DNA from: Actinomycetota bacterium
GTDB lineage: Bacteria; Actinomycetota; Actinomycetes; Mycobacteriales; Mycobacteriaceae
Length of the DNA: 64,000 bases
Direction of reading: 5' to 3'
Assembly: GCA_018268465.1 (NCBI GenBank)
Contig: JAFDWN010000002.1
Coordinates: forward strand, 62,001-126,000
A model generated the notes under the pieces. That model was not told the origin of the DNA and searched no databases. It was given only the letters and a program-made list of their open reading frames with translations. Shown in pieces: positions 9,592 through 17,590 of this stretch (position 1 is the stretch's first letter; each line of letters starts with the position of its first letter). The position numbers were made by a program, and so were the translations under genes.

Positions 9592-9774
9592 ACGAGTGAA
9601 CCCTGACGATTCGGGGACCCGGCGCCTGAGGCGCACGGGTACAGGGATAGGACGACGAAGGCGACTTCCCGGATCACCCGGAGATGTCGTCGTCACCCCA
9701 CATGTCGTCGGCCCGCCTCTGCAATGGTTGTGCGCGCGTGTCATTCACCCGCGGCCTCCATGCTACGGACCGCG

Positions 9775-10842
9775 TCAACGAGTTAAATACGTCCGCAGCA
9801 GCCGGGTCGCGGCGGTGATCTCGTCCACGTCGACCCGCTCGTCGGACTTATGCGCCAGATTGGGGTCGCCGGGACCGAAATTCACCGCGGGGACGCCCAG
9901 CGCCGCGAACCGCGCGACATCGGTCCAGCCGAGCTTGGCGCGCACCTGCCCGCCGGCGGCCGCCACCAGCGCCGCCGCGGCGGGCGCCGTCAGCCCCGGC
10001 AACGCGCCCGGCGCGACGTCGGTCGGCGCGATCTGCACGTCGAGTCCGTCGAACACCGCGTGGACGTGCGCCAGCGCCTGTTCGGCGCTGCGGTCCGGCG
10101 CGAAGCGGAAGTTCACCGTCAGCGACGCGGCATCGGGGATGACGTTGCCGGCCACACCTCCGTCGACGCGCACGGCCGACAGCCCCTCGCGATAGCGGCA
10201 GCCGTCGATGTCCACTTCGCGCGCCCGATAGTCGGTGAGCCGGTCCAGCACCGCGCCCAGTTTGTGGATCGCGTTGTCACCCAGCCAGGATCGCGCCGAA
10301 TGCGCGCGGGTGCCCGAGGCGCTGACCACCACCCGCAGCGTGCCCTGGCATCCGGCTTCGATCAGGCCGCCGGACGGCTCGCCGAGGATCGCGACGTCGC
10401 CGACCAACCACTCGGGCAGTTCACGCTCGACACGGCCCAGTCCGTTCGCGGTGGCTTCGATCTCCTCGCAGTCGTACATGATGACCGTGATGTCGTGGGC
10501 GGGGTCGGCGATCGTCGCCGCCAGGTGCAGGAAGACCGCATCGCCGGATTTCATATCCGAGGTGCCGCAGCCGTACAGCTCGCCGCCGGACCGTGTGCTG
10601 GGGACATTGCCTGCCGCGGGCACGGTGTCGATGTGCCCGGCGAGGATCACCCGCGACGGGCGGCCCAGATGCGTCCTGGCAAGCACCGCGTTGCCGCTGC
10701 GGACCACCTCGTAGCCATCGGTCTGTTCGCGCAGCGCCGTCTCGATCTCACCAGCGATGCGCTCCTCGGCGCGCGATTCGCTGGGGATGTCGACGAGCGC
10801 AGCGGTCAGTGCGATCGGGTCACCGTGCAGATCCAGCCCCAT
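9775..10842 (-). CDS. dapE: Succinyl-diaminopimelate desuccinylase
   Basis: An M20 metallopeptidase (355 aa) that releases succinate from N-succinyl-LL-2,6-diaminopimelate in lysine and peptidoglycan precursor synthesis. Zinc ligands are visible as GHIDTVP (His70, Asp72) and the bridging Asp96 in the SDMKSGD stretch, with the catalytic pair Glu126-Glu127 (DCEE). The start ATG at 10842 is followed by MGLDLHGDP, as in Rv1202; the open frame upstream would run into dapD. It is divergent from dapD with only 25 bp between starts, so the two share a compact promoter region. Confidence 0.95.
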   Translation of the reverse strand: MGLDLHGDPIALTAALVDIPSESRAEERIAGEIETALREQTDGYEVVRSGNAVLARTHLGRPSRVILAGHIDTVPAAGNVPSTRSGGELYGCGTSDMKSGDAVFLHLAATIADPAHDITVIMYDCEEIEATANGLGRVERELPEWLVGDVAILGEPSGGLIEAGCQGTLRVVVSASGTRAHSARSWLGDNAIHKLGAVLDRLTDYRAREVDIDGCRYREGLSAVRVDGGVAGNVIPDAASLTVNFRFAPDRSAEQALAHVHAVFDGLDVQIAPTDVAPGALPGLTAPAAAALVAAAGGQVRAKLGWTDVARFAALGVPAVNFGPGDPNLAHKSDERVDVDEITAATRLLRTYLTR

Positions 10843-10867
10843 GACGGTCGAGGTTAGTCTTACCGGC

Positions 10868-11845
10868 GTGACTTCAACTGCAGGTGCCGTCGGAACGGGG
10901 CTGGCGACCATCGCCGCCGACGGAACGGTCCTCGATACGTGGTTTCCCGCTCCCGAGCTCGTCGACTCCTCCACGGAGGGCAGCGACCCGGGGCTCGACG
11001 CCACTACCGTCCGGTTGTCGGTCGCCGAGGTGCCCGACGACCTGGCCGTGCTGGCAGGCCGCGACGACGAACGCGACGTCGAGACCGTCGTGGTGCGCAC
11101 CACCATCGCGTCGCTGGCCGACAAACCCGTCGACACCTACGACGCCTACCTGCGTCTGCATCTGCTGTCACATCGGCTCATCAGGCCCCACGAGGCCAGC
11201 GTCGAGGGCATCTTCGGCGTGCTCGCCAACGTGGTGTGGACGAGCCACGGCCCGTGCGCGGTCGAGGGATTCGAGGCGGTGCGGCTGCGGTTGCGCCGCC
11301 GCGGCCCGGTGACGGTGTTCGGCATCGACAAGTTCCCGCGGATGGTCGACTACGTGGCGCCCACGGGTGTGCGGATCGCCGACGCCGACCGGGTACGTCT
11401 GGGCGCGCACCTGGCGACGGGTACGACGGTGATGCACGAGGGGTTCGTCAACTTCAACGCGGGCACACTCGGCGCGTCGATGGTGGAGGGCCGCATCTCG
11501 GCGGGTGTGGTCGTGGGCGACGGCTCCGATGTGGGCGGCGGCGCGTCGATCATGGGGACACTCTCGGGCGGCGGCACCGCGGTCATCTCGGTCGGGCAGC
11601 GCTGCCTGCTCGGCGCCAACGCCGGTCTGGGTATCTCGCTGGGCGACGACTGCGTCATCGAAGCCGGCCTGTACGTGACGGCGGGCACCAAGGTCGTGAC
11701 CTCCGACGGCAAGACCGTCAAGGCGCGTGAGCTCTCGGGTGCGAACAATCTTCTGTTCCGGCGCAACTCGCTGACCGGAGCGGTCGAGGTGGTGCGCCGC
11801 GACGGCACCGGGATCACCCTCAACGAGGCACTGCACGCCAACTGA
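10868..11845 (+). CDS. dapD: 2,3,4,5-tetrahydropyridine-2,6-dicarboxylate N-succinyltransferase
   Basis: A left-handed beta-helix acyltransferase (325 aa) of the actinobacterial DapD type, nearly the same length as Rv1201c. The hexapeptide-repeat region runs from about residue 165 ([38 protein letters not shown]) to 260. The GTG start at 10868 gives [19 protein letters not shown], aligning with the M. tuberculosis N-terminus; the frame is open upstream through dapE and is not used. It works one step before dapC (35635-36705) and two before dapE in the succinylase branch. Confidence 0.95.
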   Translation: MTSTAGAVGTGLATIAADGTVLDTWFPAPELVDSSTEGSDPGLDATTVRLSVAEVPDDLAVLAGRDDERDVETVVVRTTIASLADKPVDTYDAYLRLHLLSHRLIRPHEASVEGIFGVLANVVWTSHGPCAVEGFEAVRLRLRRRGPVTVFGIDKFPRMVDYVAPTGVRIADADRVRLGAHLATGTTVMHEGFVNFNAGTLGASMVEGRISAGVVVGDGSDVGGGASIMGTLSGGGTAVISVGQRCLLGANAGLGISLGDDCVIEAGLYVTAGTKVVTSDGKTVKARELSGANNLLFRRNSLTGAVEVVRRDGTGITLNEALHAN

Positions 11846-11851
11846 TCCGCG

Positions 11852-11914
11852 GCCGAGCGTGCGCGAAATCGGCTCGGCACCCGGCGTGTCGGCCGCAAAC
11901 TCGCACCCTCGCGG
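11852..11914. repeat. Interspersed intergenic inverted repeat, copy 1
   Basis: A 63-bp sequence just after dapD begins GCCGAGCGTGCGCGAAA and ends CGCACCCTCGCGG, so its ends are inverted complements. An element of the same length, with the same ends and the same central GCGTGTCG...CCGCA, sits at 41293-41355. The copies differ by substitutions and shifted single bases. It could act as a transcription terminator for dapD or a small mobile-type repeat. Confidence 0.6.
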
Positions 11915-11933
11915 CAAGTGAGGAGGACTGGGG

Positions 11934-12281
11934 CTACTCGGCTGCCAGGATGCAGAACTCGTTGCCCTCGGGATCGGCCAGCACCACCCAGCTCTGTTCG
12001 CCCTGCCCCACGTCGACGTGGCGGGCGCCCAGCGCGATCAGCCGGTCCACCTCGGCCTGCTGATCGTCGGGGGTGAAGTCGAAATGGATGCGGTTTTTGA
12101 CGACCTTGTCGTCGGGCACCGCCAGGAACAGCCAGTCCGGGCCGGCGCCCGCGGGGGCACGCAAGGCCACGTCGCCGTCTTCGGTGACCTCCTGCGGCCA
12201 GCCCAGCACCCCGGCCCACCACCCGCCGAGGGCGTGGATGTCGGCGGCGTCGACGCAGATCTCGGAGAACCTCATTCCCAT
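11934..12281 (-). CDS. VOC (glyoxalase/bleomycin-resistance fold) family protein
   Basis: A 115-residue single VOC module: betaalphabetabetabeta pattern with LGGWWAGVLGW near the start, HFDFTP in the middle and VLADPEGNEFCIL at the end (Glu as a likely metal ligand). The substrate is unknown. ATG 12281 is preferred because AAGGAG lies 8 nt upstream; an alternative ATG at 12275 would overlap the fadD36 stop as ATGA. The gene overlaps fadD36 on the same strand and is probably translated from the same message. Confidence 0.82.
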   Translation of the reverse strand: MGMRFSEICVDAADIHALGGWWAGVLGWPQEVTEDGDVALRAPAGAGPDWLFLAVPDDKVVKNRIHFDFTPDDQQAEVDRLIALGARHVDVGQGEQSWVVLADPEGNEFCILAAE

Positions 12282-13714
12282 CCGGCCAACTCCTTCTTGA
12301 GCACCTTGCCCATCGCGTTGCGCGGCAGGCTGTCCACCAGCCGGACCTCGCGCGGACGTTTGTGCACCGAAAGCTGTTCGGCGACATACGCGATCAATGC
12401 CTTGGGATCGGCGTCGCCCACCACGAACGCGACGATCCGCTGACCCAGGTCGTCGTCGGGCACGCCGACCACCGCCACCTCGGCCACCCCGGGATGGCCG
12501 AGCAGCGCGGTCTCCACCTCCCCGGCGCCGACCCGGAACCCGCCGGATTTGATGAGGTCCACCGACTCGCGGCCGACGATGCGGTGCATGCCGTCGGCGT
12601 CGATGACGGCGGCGTCGCCGGTGCGGTACCAGCCGTCGTCGAACGCTTCGGCCGTGGCGTCCGGGCGGTTGAGGTAACCGCTGAACACCATCGGTCCGCG
12701 GATCTGCAACCCGCCGATGGTTTCGCCGTCGTGGGGCACCGGCGCCCCGCTCTCGGCGACCAGCCGCGTCTGCACACCGGCGATCGGCAGCCCCACCCAG
12801 CCCGGGCGCCGTTCGCCGTCGACGAGGGTGCTCACCGTGATCAGCGATTCGGTACTGCCGTACCGTTCCACCGGCCGGTGCCCGGTGCGCTCTTCGAGTT
12901 TGGTGAACACCGGGACCGGAAGCGGTGCACTACCCGACACCAGCAGACGCGCCGAGCCCAGCGCCAGCGCCGCGTCCAGGTCGGCCACGACGCGTGACCA
13001 CACCGTCGGCACACCGAAGTACAGCGAACCCTTGGCCTGTGCGTACGCCGCGGGTGTCGGTTTGCCGGTGTGGATGAACCTGTTTCCGATGCGCAGTGAC
13101 CCGAGCAGGCCCAGCACCAAGCCGTGCACATGGAACAGCGGAAGCCCGTGTACGAGGGTGTCGTCCGGTGTCCATTGCCACGCCTGCGCCAGCGCATCGA
13201 TGTCGGCGGCAATCGCCCGACGGGTGACCGGAACGCCCTTGGGCGCACCCGTCGTGCCCGAGGTGTAGATCAGCAGCGCCGTGGCGTCCGGGGAGGGTTC
13301 CGGATAGCGATGCCAGGACCGCGCGTACTGGCGCACCGGAATGTGCGGCAGCCCTCCGGTGTCCGGGGGCTGCGGGCCGAGCCACGCCTCGGCCCCCGAG
13401 TCGTTCAACATGTGGGTGCGCTCGGCGACGCCGACGTCGGCGGGCACCGGCACGACGGGCACGCCGGCGATCAGGCAGCCGGTGACCGCGAGCACGGTCG
13501 ACACGGTCGGGGTGGCCAGCACCGCCACCCGGCGCGCTCCCCCCACGCGTTCGGCCACCGAGGTCGCGGCGCCGACCAGATCGCTCCTGCTCAGCGTGGT
13601 GCCGTCGATGCACACCGCATCGCCGATGTCTGCGCCGGCGGCGACGGCGGCGGGATTCAACGAGGTCAGCAACACGCCAGCGAGGCTACCCGGGGCCTCT
13701 TCGAGCGCGGCCAT
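12272..13714 (-). CDS. fadD36: Fatty acyl-CoA synthetase FadD36
   Basis: An acyl/aryl-CoA synthetase (480 aa from ATG 13714) very similar to Rv1193. The AMP-binding loop LIYTSGTTGAPKG, the YGSTES motif, the GYLNRPDATAEAF and WYRTGD motifs and the C-terminal catalytic Lys in LPRNAMGKVLKKEL are all present. It activates short to medium carboxylic acids; the exact substrate is not evident. ATG 13714 has a weak AGGGA ribosome-binding site, whereas GTG 13675 would match the M. tuberculosis start more closely. It is divergent from the Nudix gene at 13743, leaving about 28 bp for both promoters. Confidence 0.9.
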   Translation of the reverse strand: MAALEEAPGSLAGVLLTSLNPAAVAAGADIGDAVCIDGTTLSRSDLVGAATSVAERVGGARRVAVLATPTVSTVLAVTGCLIAGVPVVPVPADVGVAERTHMLNDSGAEAWLGPQPPDTGGLPHIPVRQYARSWHRYPEPSPDATALLIYTSGTTGAPKGVPVTRRAIAADIDALAQAWQWTPDDTLVHGLPLFHVHGLVLGLLGSLRIGNRFIHTGKPTPAAYAQAKGSLYFGVPTVWSRVVADLDAALALGSARLLVSGSAPLPVPVFTKLEERTGHRPVERYGSTESLITVSTLVDGERRPGWVGLPIAGVQTRLVAESGAPVPHDGETIGGLQIRGPMVFSGYLNRPDATAEAFDDGWYRTGDAAVIDADGMHRIVGRESVDLIKSGGFRVGAGEVETALLGHPGVAEVAVVGVPDDDLGQRIVAFVVGDADPKALIAYVAEQLSVHKRPREVRLVDSLPRNAMGKVLKKELAGWE

Positions 13715-13742
13715 CGGCGCGTCCCTGGGCAATACTGACCGG

Positions 13743-14276
13743 GTGGACTCCATCCGCCGGGTCGCCTCCCGCGAGGTGTACCGGAACAACTGGCTGACCT
13801 TGCGTGAAGACGCGATCCGCCGCCCCGACGGCAGCGACGGCCTCTACGCCGTCGTGGACAAGCCGACGTACGCGCTGGTCATCCCGCGGGACGGCGAGCG
13901 GTTCCAGCTCGTCGAACAGTTCCGCTATCCGCTTGGGCTGCGCCGCTGGGAGTTTCCCCAGGGCACCGCGCCGGAACTGGCCGATGTGGACCCCGAGGAA
14001 CTCGCGGCGCGCGAACTGCGCGAGGAGACCGGGCTGCGGGCGGCGTCGCTGGCGCGCCTGGGCCAGCTCGACGTGGCGCCGGGGATGAGCAGCCAGCGCG
14101 GCTGGGTGTTTCTGGCCACCGGACTCACCGAAGGCGAGCACGAGCGCGAACACGAAGAACAGGACATGCGCAGCGACTGGTTCACCGGGGAGCGGATCGA
14201 CGAGATGATCCGCGACGGCACCATCACCGATGCCCAGACGATCGCCGCCTGGGCGTTGCTGCGGCTGAACGGCTGA
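13743..14276 (+). CDS. Nudix hydrolase (ADP-ribose pyrophosphatase-like)
   Basis: A 177-residue Nudix protein. The Nudix box carries the catalytic core AARELREETGL after an insertion (PELADVDPEE) that is typical of NDP-sugar/ADP-ribose pyrophosphatases. The preceding strand VEQFRYPLGLRRWEFPQG is also characteristic of that group, so hydrolysis of ADP-ribose or a nucleotide sugar is the likely role. GTG at 13743 was chosen because VDSIRRVASREVYRNNW is the usual N-terminus for the family; the upstream open frame is antisense to fadD36. Confidence 0.88.
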   Translation: MDSIRRVASREVYRNNWLTLREDAIRRPDGSDGLYAVVDKPTYALVIPRDGERFQLVEQFRYPLGLRRWEFPQGTAPELADVDPEELAARELREETGLRAASLARLGQLDVAPGMSSQRGWVFLATGLTEGEHEREHEEQDMRSDWFTGERIDEMIRDGTITDAQTIAAWALLRLNG

Positions 14277-14421
14277 CCGGCATCCGCGGCCCCGCCGCAG
14301 CTGCCCCAACGTCGGGACCTCCAGCACGTAATACGACGGTCATCACCAGGGAAAGGCCCGGAAACAGCACACTCACAGGATTGGCACAGGGGATGCCGTC
14401 CACAGAAGGGGCCTGGAGCCG

Positions 14422-16083
14422 ATGACCACACTGGCCAAGATCATCACCGAGGGCAAAACCCAACCGAGACCGGTCGACGACATTCCACCCCTCAAACGGT
14501 TGCTGCCGTTGGGGGTGCAGCACGTCTTGGCGATGTACGCCGGCGCGGTCGCGGTGCCCCTGATCGTCGGCGGTGCGATGGTCGGCGCGGGCCAGCTGCA
14601 GCAGTCCGACATCGTCCACCTGATCATGGCCGACCTCTTCGTCGCCGGGATCGCCACCATCATCCAGGCCGTCGGCTTCTGGCGTTTCGGGGTGCGGCTG
14701 CCTCTCATGCAGGGTGTCACCTTCGCGGCCGTTGGCCCGATGATCACTATCGGCGTCAACCACGGAGTCACGACGATCTACGGCTCGGTGATCGCGTGCG
14801 GGCTGTTCATGATCCTGCTGGCCCCGGTCTTCGGCCGGCTGATTCGCTTCTTCCCGCCGCTGGTCACCGGCACGATCATCCTCATCATCGGGGTTTCGCT
14901 GATGCGCGTCGCCGCCGGCTGGTTCGGTGGCGGCACCGCGACCGGCGCCGACTTCGGGTCGCCCAAGGCGATCGGCATGGGCTTCTTCACACTCGCCGTG
15001 ATCATCCTCATCGAACGCTTCGCCCCGGAGGCCCTGCGCCGGGTGTCGATTCTGCTGGGCCTGCTGATCGGCACGGTCGTGGCCATCCCGCTGGGGATGA
15101 CCAACTGGAGTCATATGGGCGAGTACAGCTGGATCGGCGTCGTCACACCGTTCCAGTTCGGCGTGCCGACCTTCGAGATCAGCTCGATCATCGCGCTGCT
15201 CATCGTCGCGATCGTCATCATGACGGAAACCACCGGGGACATCGTGGCCGTCGGCGAGATCGTCGACGAGAAGATCACCCCGCAGAAGCTGGCCGACGGC
15301 CTGCGCGCCGACGGGCTGGGCACCGTGCTTGGCGGGATCTTCAACACCTTCCCGTACACCGCGTTCGCCCAGAACGTGGGCCTGGTGGCGATCACCGGGG
15401 TACGCACCAGGCACGTCGCGACCGTCGCGGGCATCATCCTGGTGCTGCTCGGTCTGCTTCCGAAGATGGCCGCCGTCGTCGAAGGCATTCCGTTGCCGGT
15501 GCTGGGGGGCGCCGGGGTGGCGTTGTTCGGCATGGTCGCGGCCAGCGGTGTGCGAACCCTGACCAAGGTGAAGTTCACCAACACCAACATCCTGGTCGTG
15601 GCGATCTCGGTGGGCGTCGCGATGCTGACCGAGGCCAAGTTGTACTACACCAACCGGACGCTGGCCGACTCACCCGTCAATGTCGCGCTCGACCTCTACC
15701 ACCAGTTCCCCGACTGGTTCCAGACGATCTTCCACTCGGGCATCTCGGCGGGTGCCATCACGGCGATCCTGCTGAACCTGCTGCTCAACCGCGGTTCCGC
15801 GGAATCAGAGGAGTCGGATCTGGCAGCCTACGACGCACCGCGCGGCGCCCTGCCCGATCCGCTCGACGCGCTGGCTGCCGCGGACCCGTCGACGCCGGCC
15901 GCCCGGCTGCGCGAACTCGCCGAGGACCGGCCCGAACTGCACACGATCATCGTCACCAACCCGTCTGCGGATGTGGAGACCTGCGCGTGGATCAGAGACC
16001 AGGGTGATCCGAAGGTCGACGAGGTGTGCCGCAGGTGGGATGACGTCACGGAGGGCAGGTTCTCCCGGCGCAGCCGCGAGTAG
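14422..16083 (+). CDS. NCS2 nucleobase (xanthine/uracil) permease with C-terminal variant leucine-rich repeat
   Basis: Residues about 25-450 form an NCS2 transporter with roughly 12-14 hydrophobic helices; motifs include LPLGVQHVLAMYAGAVAVP and the MTETTGD loop carrying the conserved acidic residues, which fits proton-coupled uptake of xanthine, urate or uracil. The last ~85 residues are soluble and contain a stretch (AADPSTPAARLRELAEDRPE and onward, ending with ADVETCAWIRDQGDP) that looks like the actinobacterial variant leucine-rich repeat usually found in cytosolic proteins. ATG 14422 follows a GGAG 5 nt upstream. No purine-catabolic genes are adjacent, so the substrate is open. Confidence 0.88.
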   Translation: MTTLAKIITEGKTQPRPVDDIPPLKRLLPLGVQHVLAMYAGAVAVPLIVGGAMVGAGQLQQSDIVHLIMADLFVAGIATIIQAVGFWRFGVRLPLMQGVTFAAVGPMITIGVNHGVTTIYGSVIACGLFMILLAPVFGRLIRFFPPLVTGTIILIIGVSLMRVAAGWFGGGTATGADFGSPKAIGMGFFTLAVIILIERFAPEALRRVSILLGLLIGTVVAIPLGMTNWSHMGEYSWIGVVTPFQFGVPTFEISSIIALLIVAIVIMTETTGDIVAVGEIVDEKITPQKLADGLRADGLGTVLGGIFNTFPYTAFAQNVGLVAITGVRTRHVATVAGIILVLLGLLPKMAAVVEGIPLPVLGGAGVALFGMVAASGVRTLTKVKFTNTNILVVAISVGVAMLTEAKLYYTNRTLADSPVNVALDLYHQFPDWFQTIFHSGISAGAITAILLNLLLNRGSAESEESDLAAYDAPRGALPDPLDALAAADPSTPAARLRELAEDRPELHTIIVTNPSADVETCAWIRDQGDPKVDEVCRRWDDVTEGRFSRRSRE

Positions 16084-16163
16084 CGGCGGAGGGCGCGTCG
16101 GTCCCGCGGCTCGGGTGGCGGAGCAAATACGATTTCCCGAGGTCCCGAACCTCGAGGAAGCTC

Positions 16164-16673
16164 ATGCCCGCCATACGCATCTGGTCCGCGCTGGCGGTTC
16201 TGGCGATCGCGATGTGCGCCGCTCCGGCACCGGACGCCGCAGCGAATCCGCTGGCACTACCGTGGACGGGCCGCTATTTGCTCACGACCTATGCCAGCGA
16301 GAAGACCGGGACCAGCATCGCCGCCCACCAACCCGAAACGGACTTCAGCGCCGAGTACGGATTCTTCACGGACTGCTCGACCGGCAAATGCGTGGCCACC
16401 GTGGTTTCGGGTCCCGCGCCGAGCAATCCGACGATTCCGCAACCCCAGCGGTACACCTGGGACGGCATCCAGTGGGTGTTCGTCTACGCCTGGCAGTGGG
16501 AGTGTTACCAAGGCGACGGCTATCCGCCGCAGTACGTCGCGGCGCGGTCGCGGTCGCTGTACGTCCCGGTCGGCGACGGATCGCTGCAGGGCACCTGGGA
16601 GACCGACATCCTCGGCGGCGCCTGCGCAGGACGGGTGATCATGCCGACGTCTGCGCGCCCCATGCCCCGCTGA
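16164..16673 (+). CDS. Small secreted protein of unknown function
   Basis: A 169-residue protein with a classical Sec signal (hydrophobic residues about 6-20, cleavage likely after an Ala-rich APDAAA region). The mature part is rich in Trp and Tyr and carries Cys residues in FFTDCSTGKCVA, WQWECYQG and LGGACAG, suggesting two disulfides in an exported beta-sheet protein. Similar small secreted proteins are common in mycobacteria but I do not recognise a named function. It stands alone, 80 bp after the permease and convergent with the GntR regulator. Confidence 0.72.
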   Translation: MPAIRIWSALAVLAIAMCAAPAPDAAANPLALPWTGRYLLTTYASEKTGTSIAAHQPETDFSAEYGFFTDCSTGKCVATVVSGPAPSNPTIPQPQRYTWDGIQWVFVYAWQWECYQGDGYPPQYVAARSRSLYVPVGDGSLQGTWETDILGGACAGRVIMPTSARPMPR

Positions 16674-16747
16674 CGATCACGCCGAGACCGCACCCAGGGT
16701 CGTGAACCGGCGGCCGCGCACAGCCGTGGCTGCGCTTTCGGCGCGGG

Positions 16748-17437
16748 CTACACCGACACCGTCATCGGGGCGTCGGCCTCGGGGCCGGGCGTGCCACCCA
16801 GCGCCCCGACGAGACGCTCGCGGGCCCGGCTGACGTGCAGTTGCAGCAGTTCGGCCGCACCCGATCCGTCCCCGGCCTCGATGAGTTCCAGCAGCCGGTC
16901 GTGTTCGGCCACGATCATGCGCGTGTCGAGCAGGTGACGGCCCTGGATCTGCGCCATGCACAGGGTCACCTCGGAGGCGAGTGACCGGTAGAGCCGGCTG
17001 GTGCGCGGGCTGCCGAGCCCGTCGATCAGCGCGGTGTGAAAAGCCATGTCGGGCCGAACGACCGCGAACGCCGACCCGTCGTCGATGACCCTGATCTCGT
17101 TGTTCGCCTCGCGGGTGCCCGCGGGCACCAACCGGGTCTGCGCGAGTTGGCGCAGGACTTCCGACTCGATCGTCGCCCTGGTGCGGTAGATGTCGCGCAC
17201 ATCGTCGGGTCCGAGCCTGCGCACCCGCGCCGTCTTGTGATTGCCACGGTCGAGCAGCATGTCGCCGACCAGTTTCTCGATTGCCGCCTTGGCGGTCGGC
17301 CGCGCGACGTCGTAGCGGCCGGCGACGTCGGTTTCGGTCAACGGTGTGCCCGGCGCGAGGGCCCCGCCGAGGATCGCGTCTCGCAGGTTGTCGGCGATGG
17401 CGTCGACGACGGATATCACACGCAGCCCGTTGGCCAT
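16748..17437 (-). CDS. GntR-family transcriptional regulator (FadR/FCD subfamily)
   Basis: A 229-residue regulator with an N-terminal winged helix (about residues 10-75; LTETDVAGRYDVARPTAKAA is the recognition region) and a C-terminal all-helical FCD domain whose DMAFHTALI and AEHDRLLELI His residues are the usual metal/ligand ligands. It is divergent from the L-lactate permease, and the LldR type of the same family controls lactate genes, so it is probably the lactate-responsive repressor of the module at 17591-22137. This assignment rests on context. The initiating ATG is at 17437. Confidence 0.85.
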   Translation of the reverse strand: MANGLRVISVVDAIADNLRDAILGGALAPGTPLTETDVAGRYDVARPTAKAAIEKLVGDMLLDRGNHKTARVRRLGPDDVRDIYRTRATIESEVLRQLAQTRLVPAGTREANNEIRVIDDGSAFAVVRPDMAFHTALIDGLGSPRTSRLYRSLASEVTLCMAQIQGRHLLDTRMIVAEHDRLLELIEAGDGSGAAELLQLHVSRARERLVGALGGTPGPEADAPMTVSV

Positions 17438-17467
17438 GAATCCACAGTAAGCCGCCTCAGCTAAACG

Positions 17468-17501
17468 TGTCTACTCGCTATTCATGTGTACTTGCTAGAC
17501 A
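17468..17501. promoter_or_regulatory. Candidate operator between GntR regulator and lactate permease
   Basis: TGTCTA (17468-17473) and TAGACA (17496-17501) form an inverted repeat, with an additional GTGTAC between them, in the divergent intergenic region. FadR-type GntR proteins bind short inverted repeats containing GT...AC. The site would lie about 90-120 bp upstream of the permease start and just outside the regulator start. Confidence 0.4.
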
Positions 17502-17590
17502 ATTTGGGGTGAGGTGTGTCACGATCTACCGCACAGTCCGGTCCACTTCACGCCCCAGGCGTCATCAACCTCATCCGGGAGGTCTCCCCC

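Noticed and set aside
13341..13742. N-terminal extension of the Nudix reading frame
   Set aside because: It lies antisense inside fadD36; the conserved Nudix N-terminus begins at GTG 13743.
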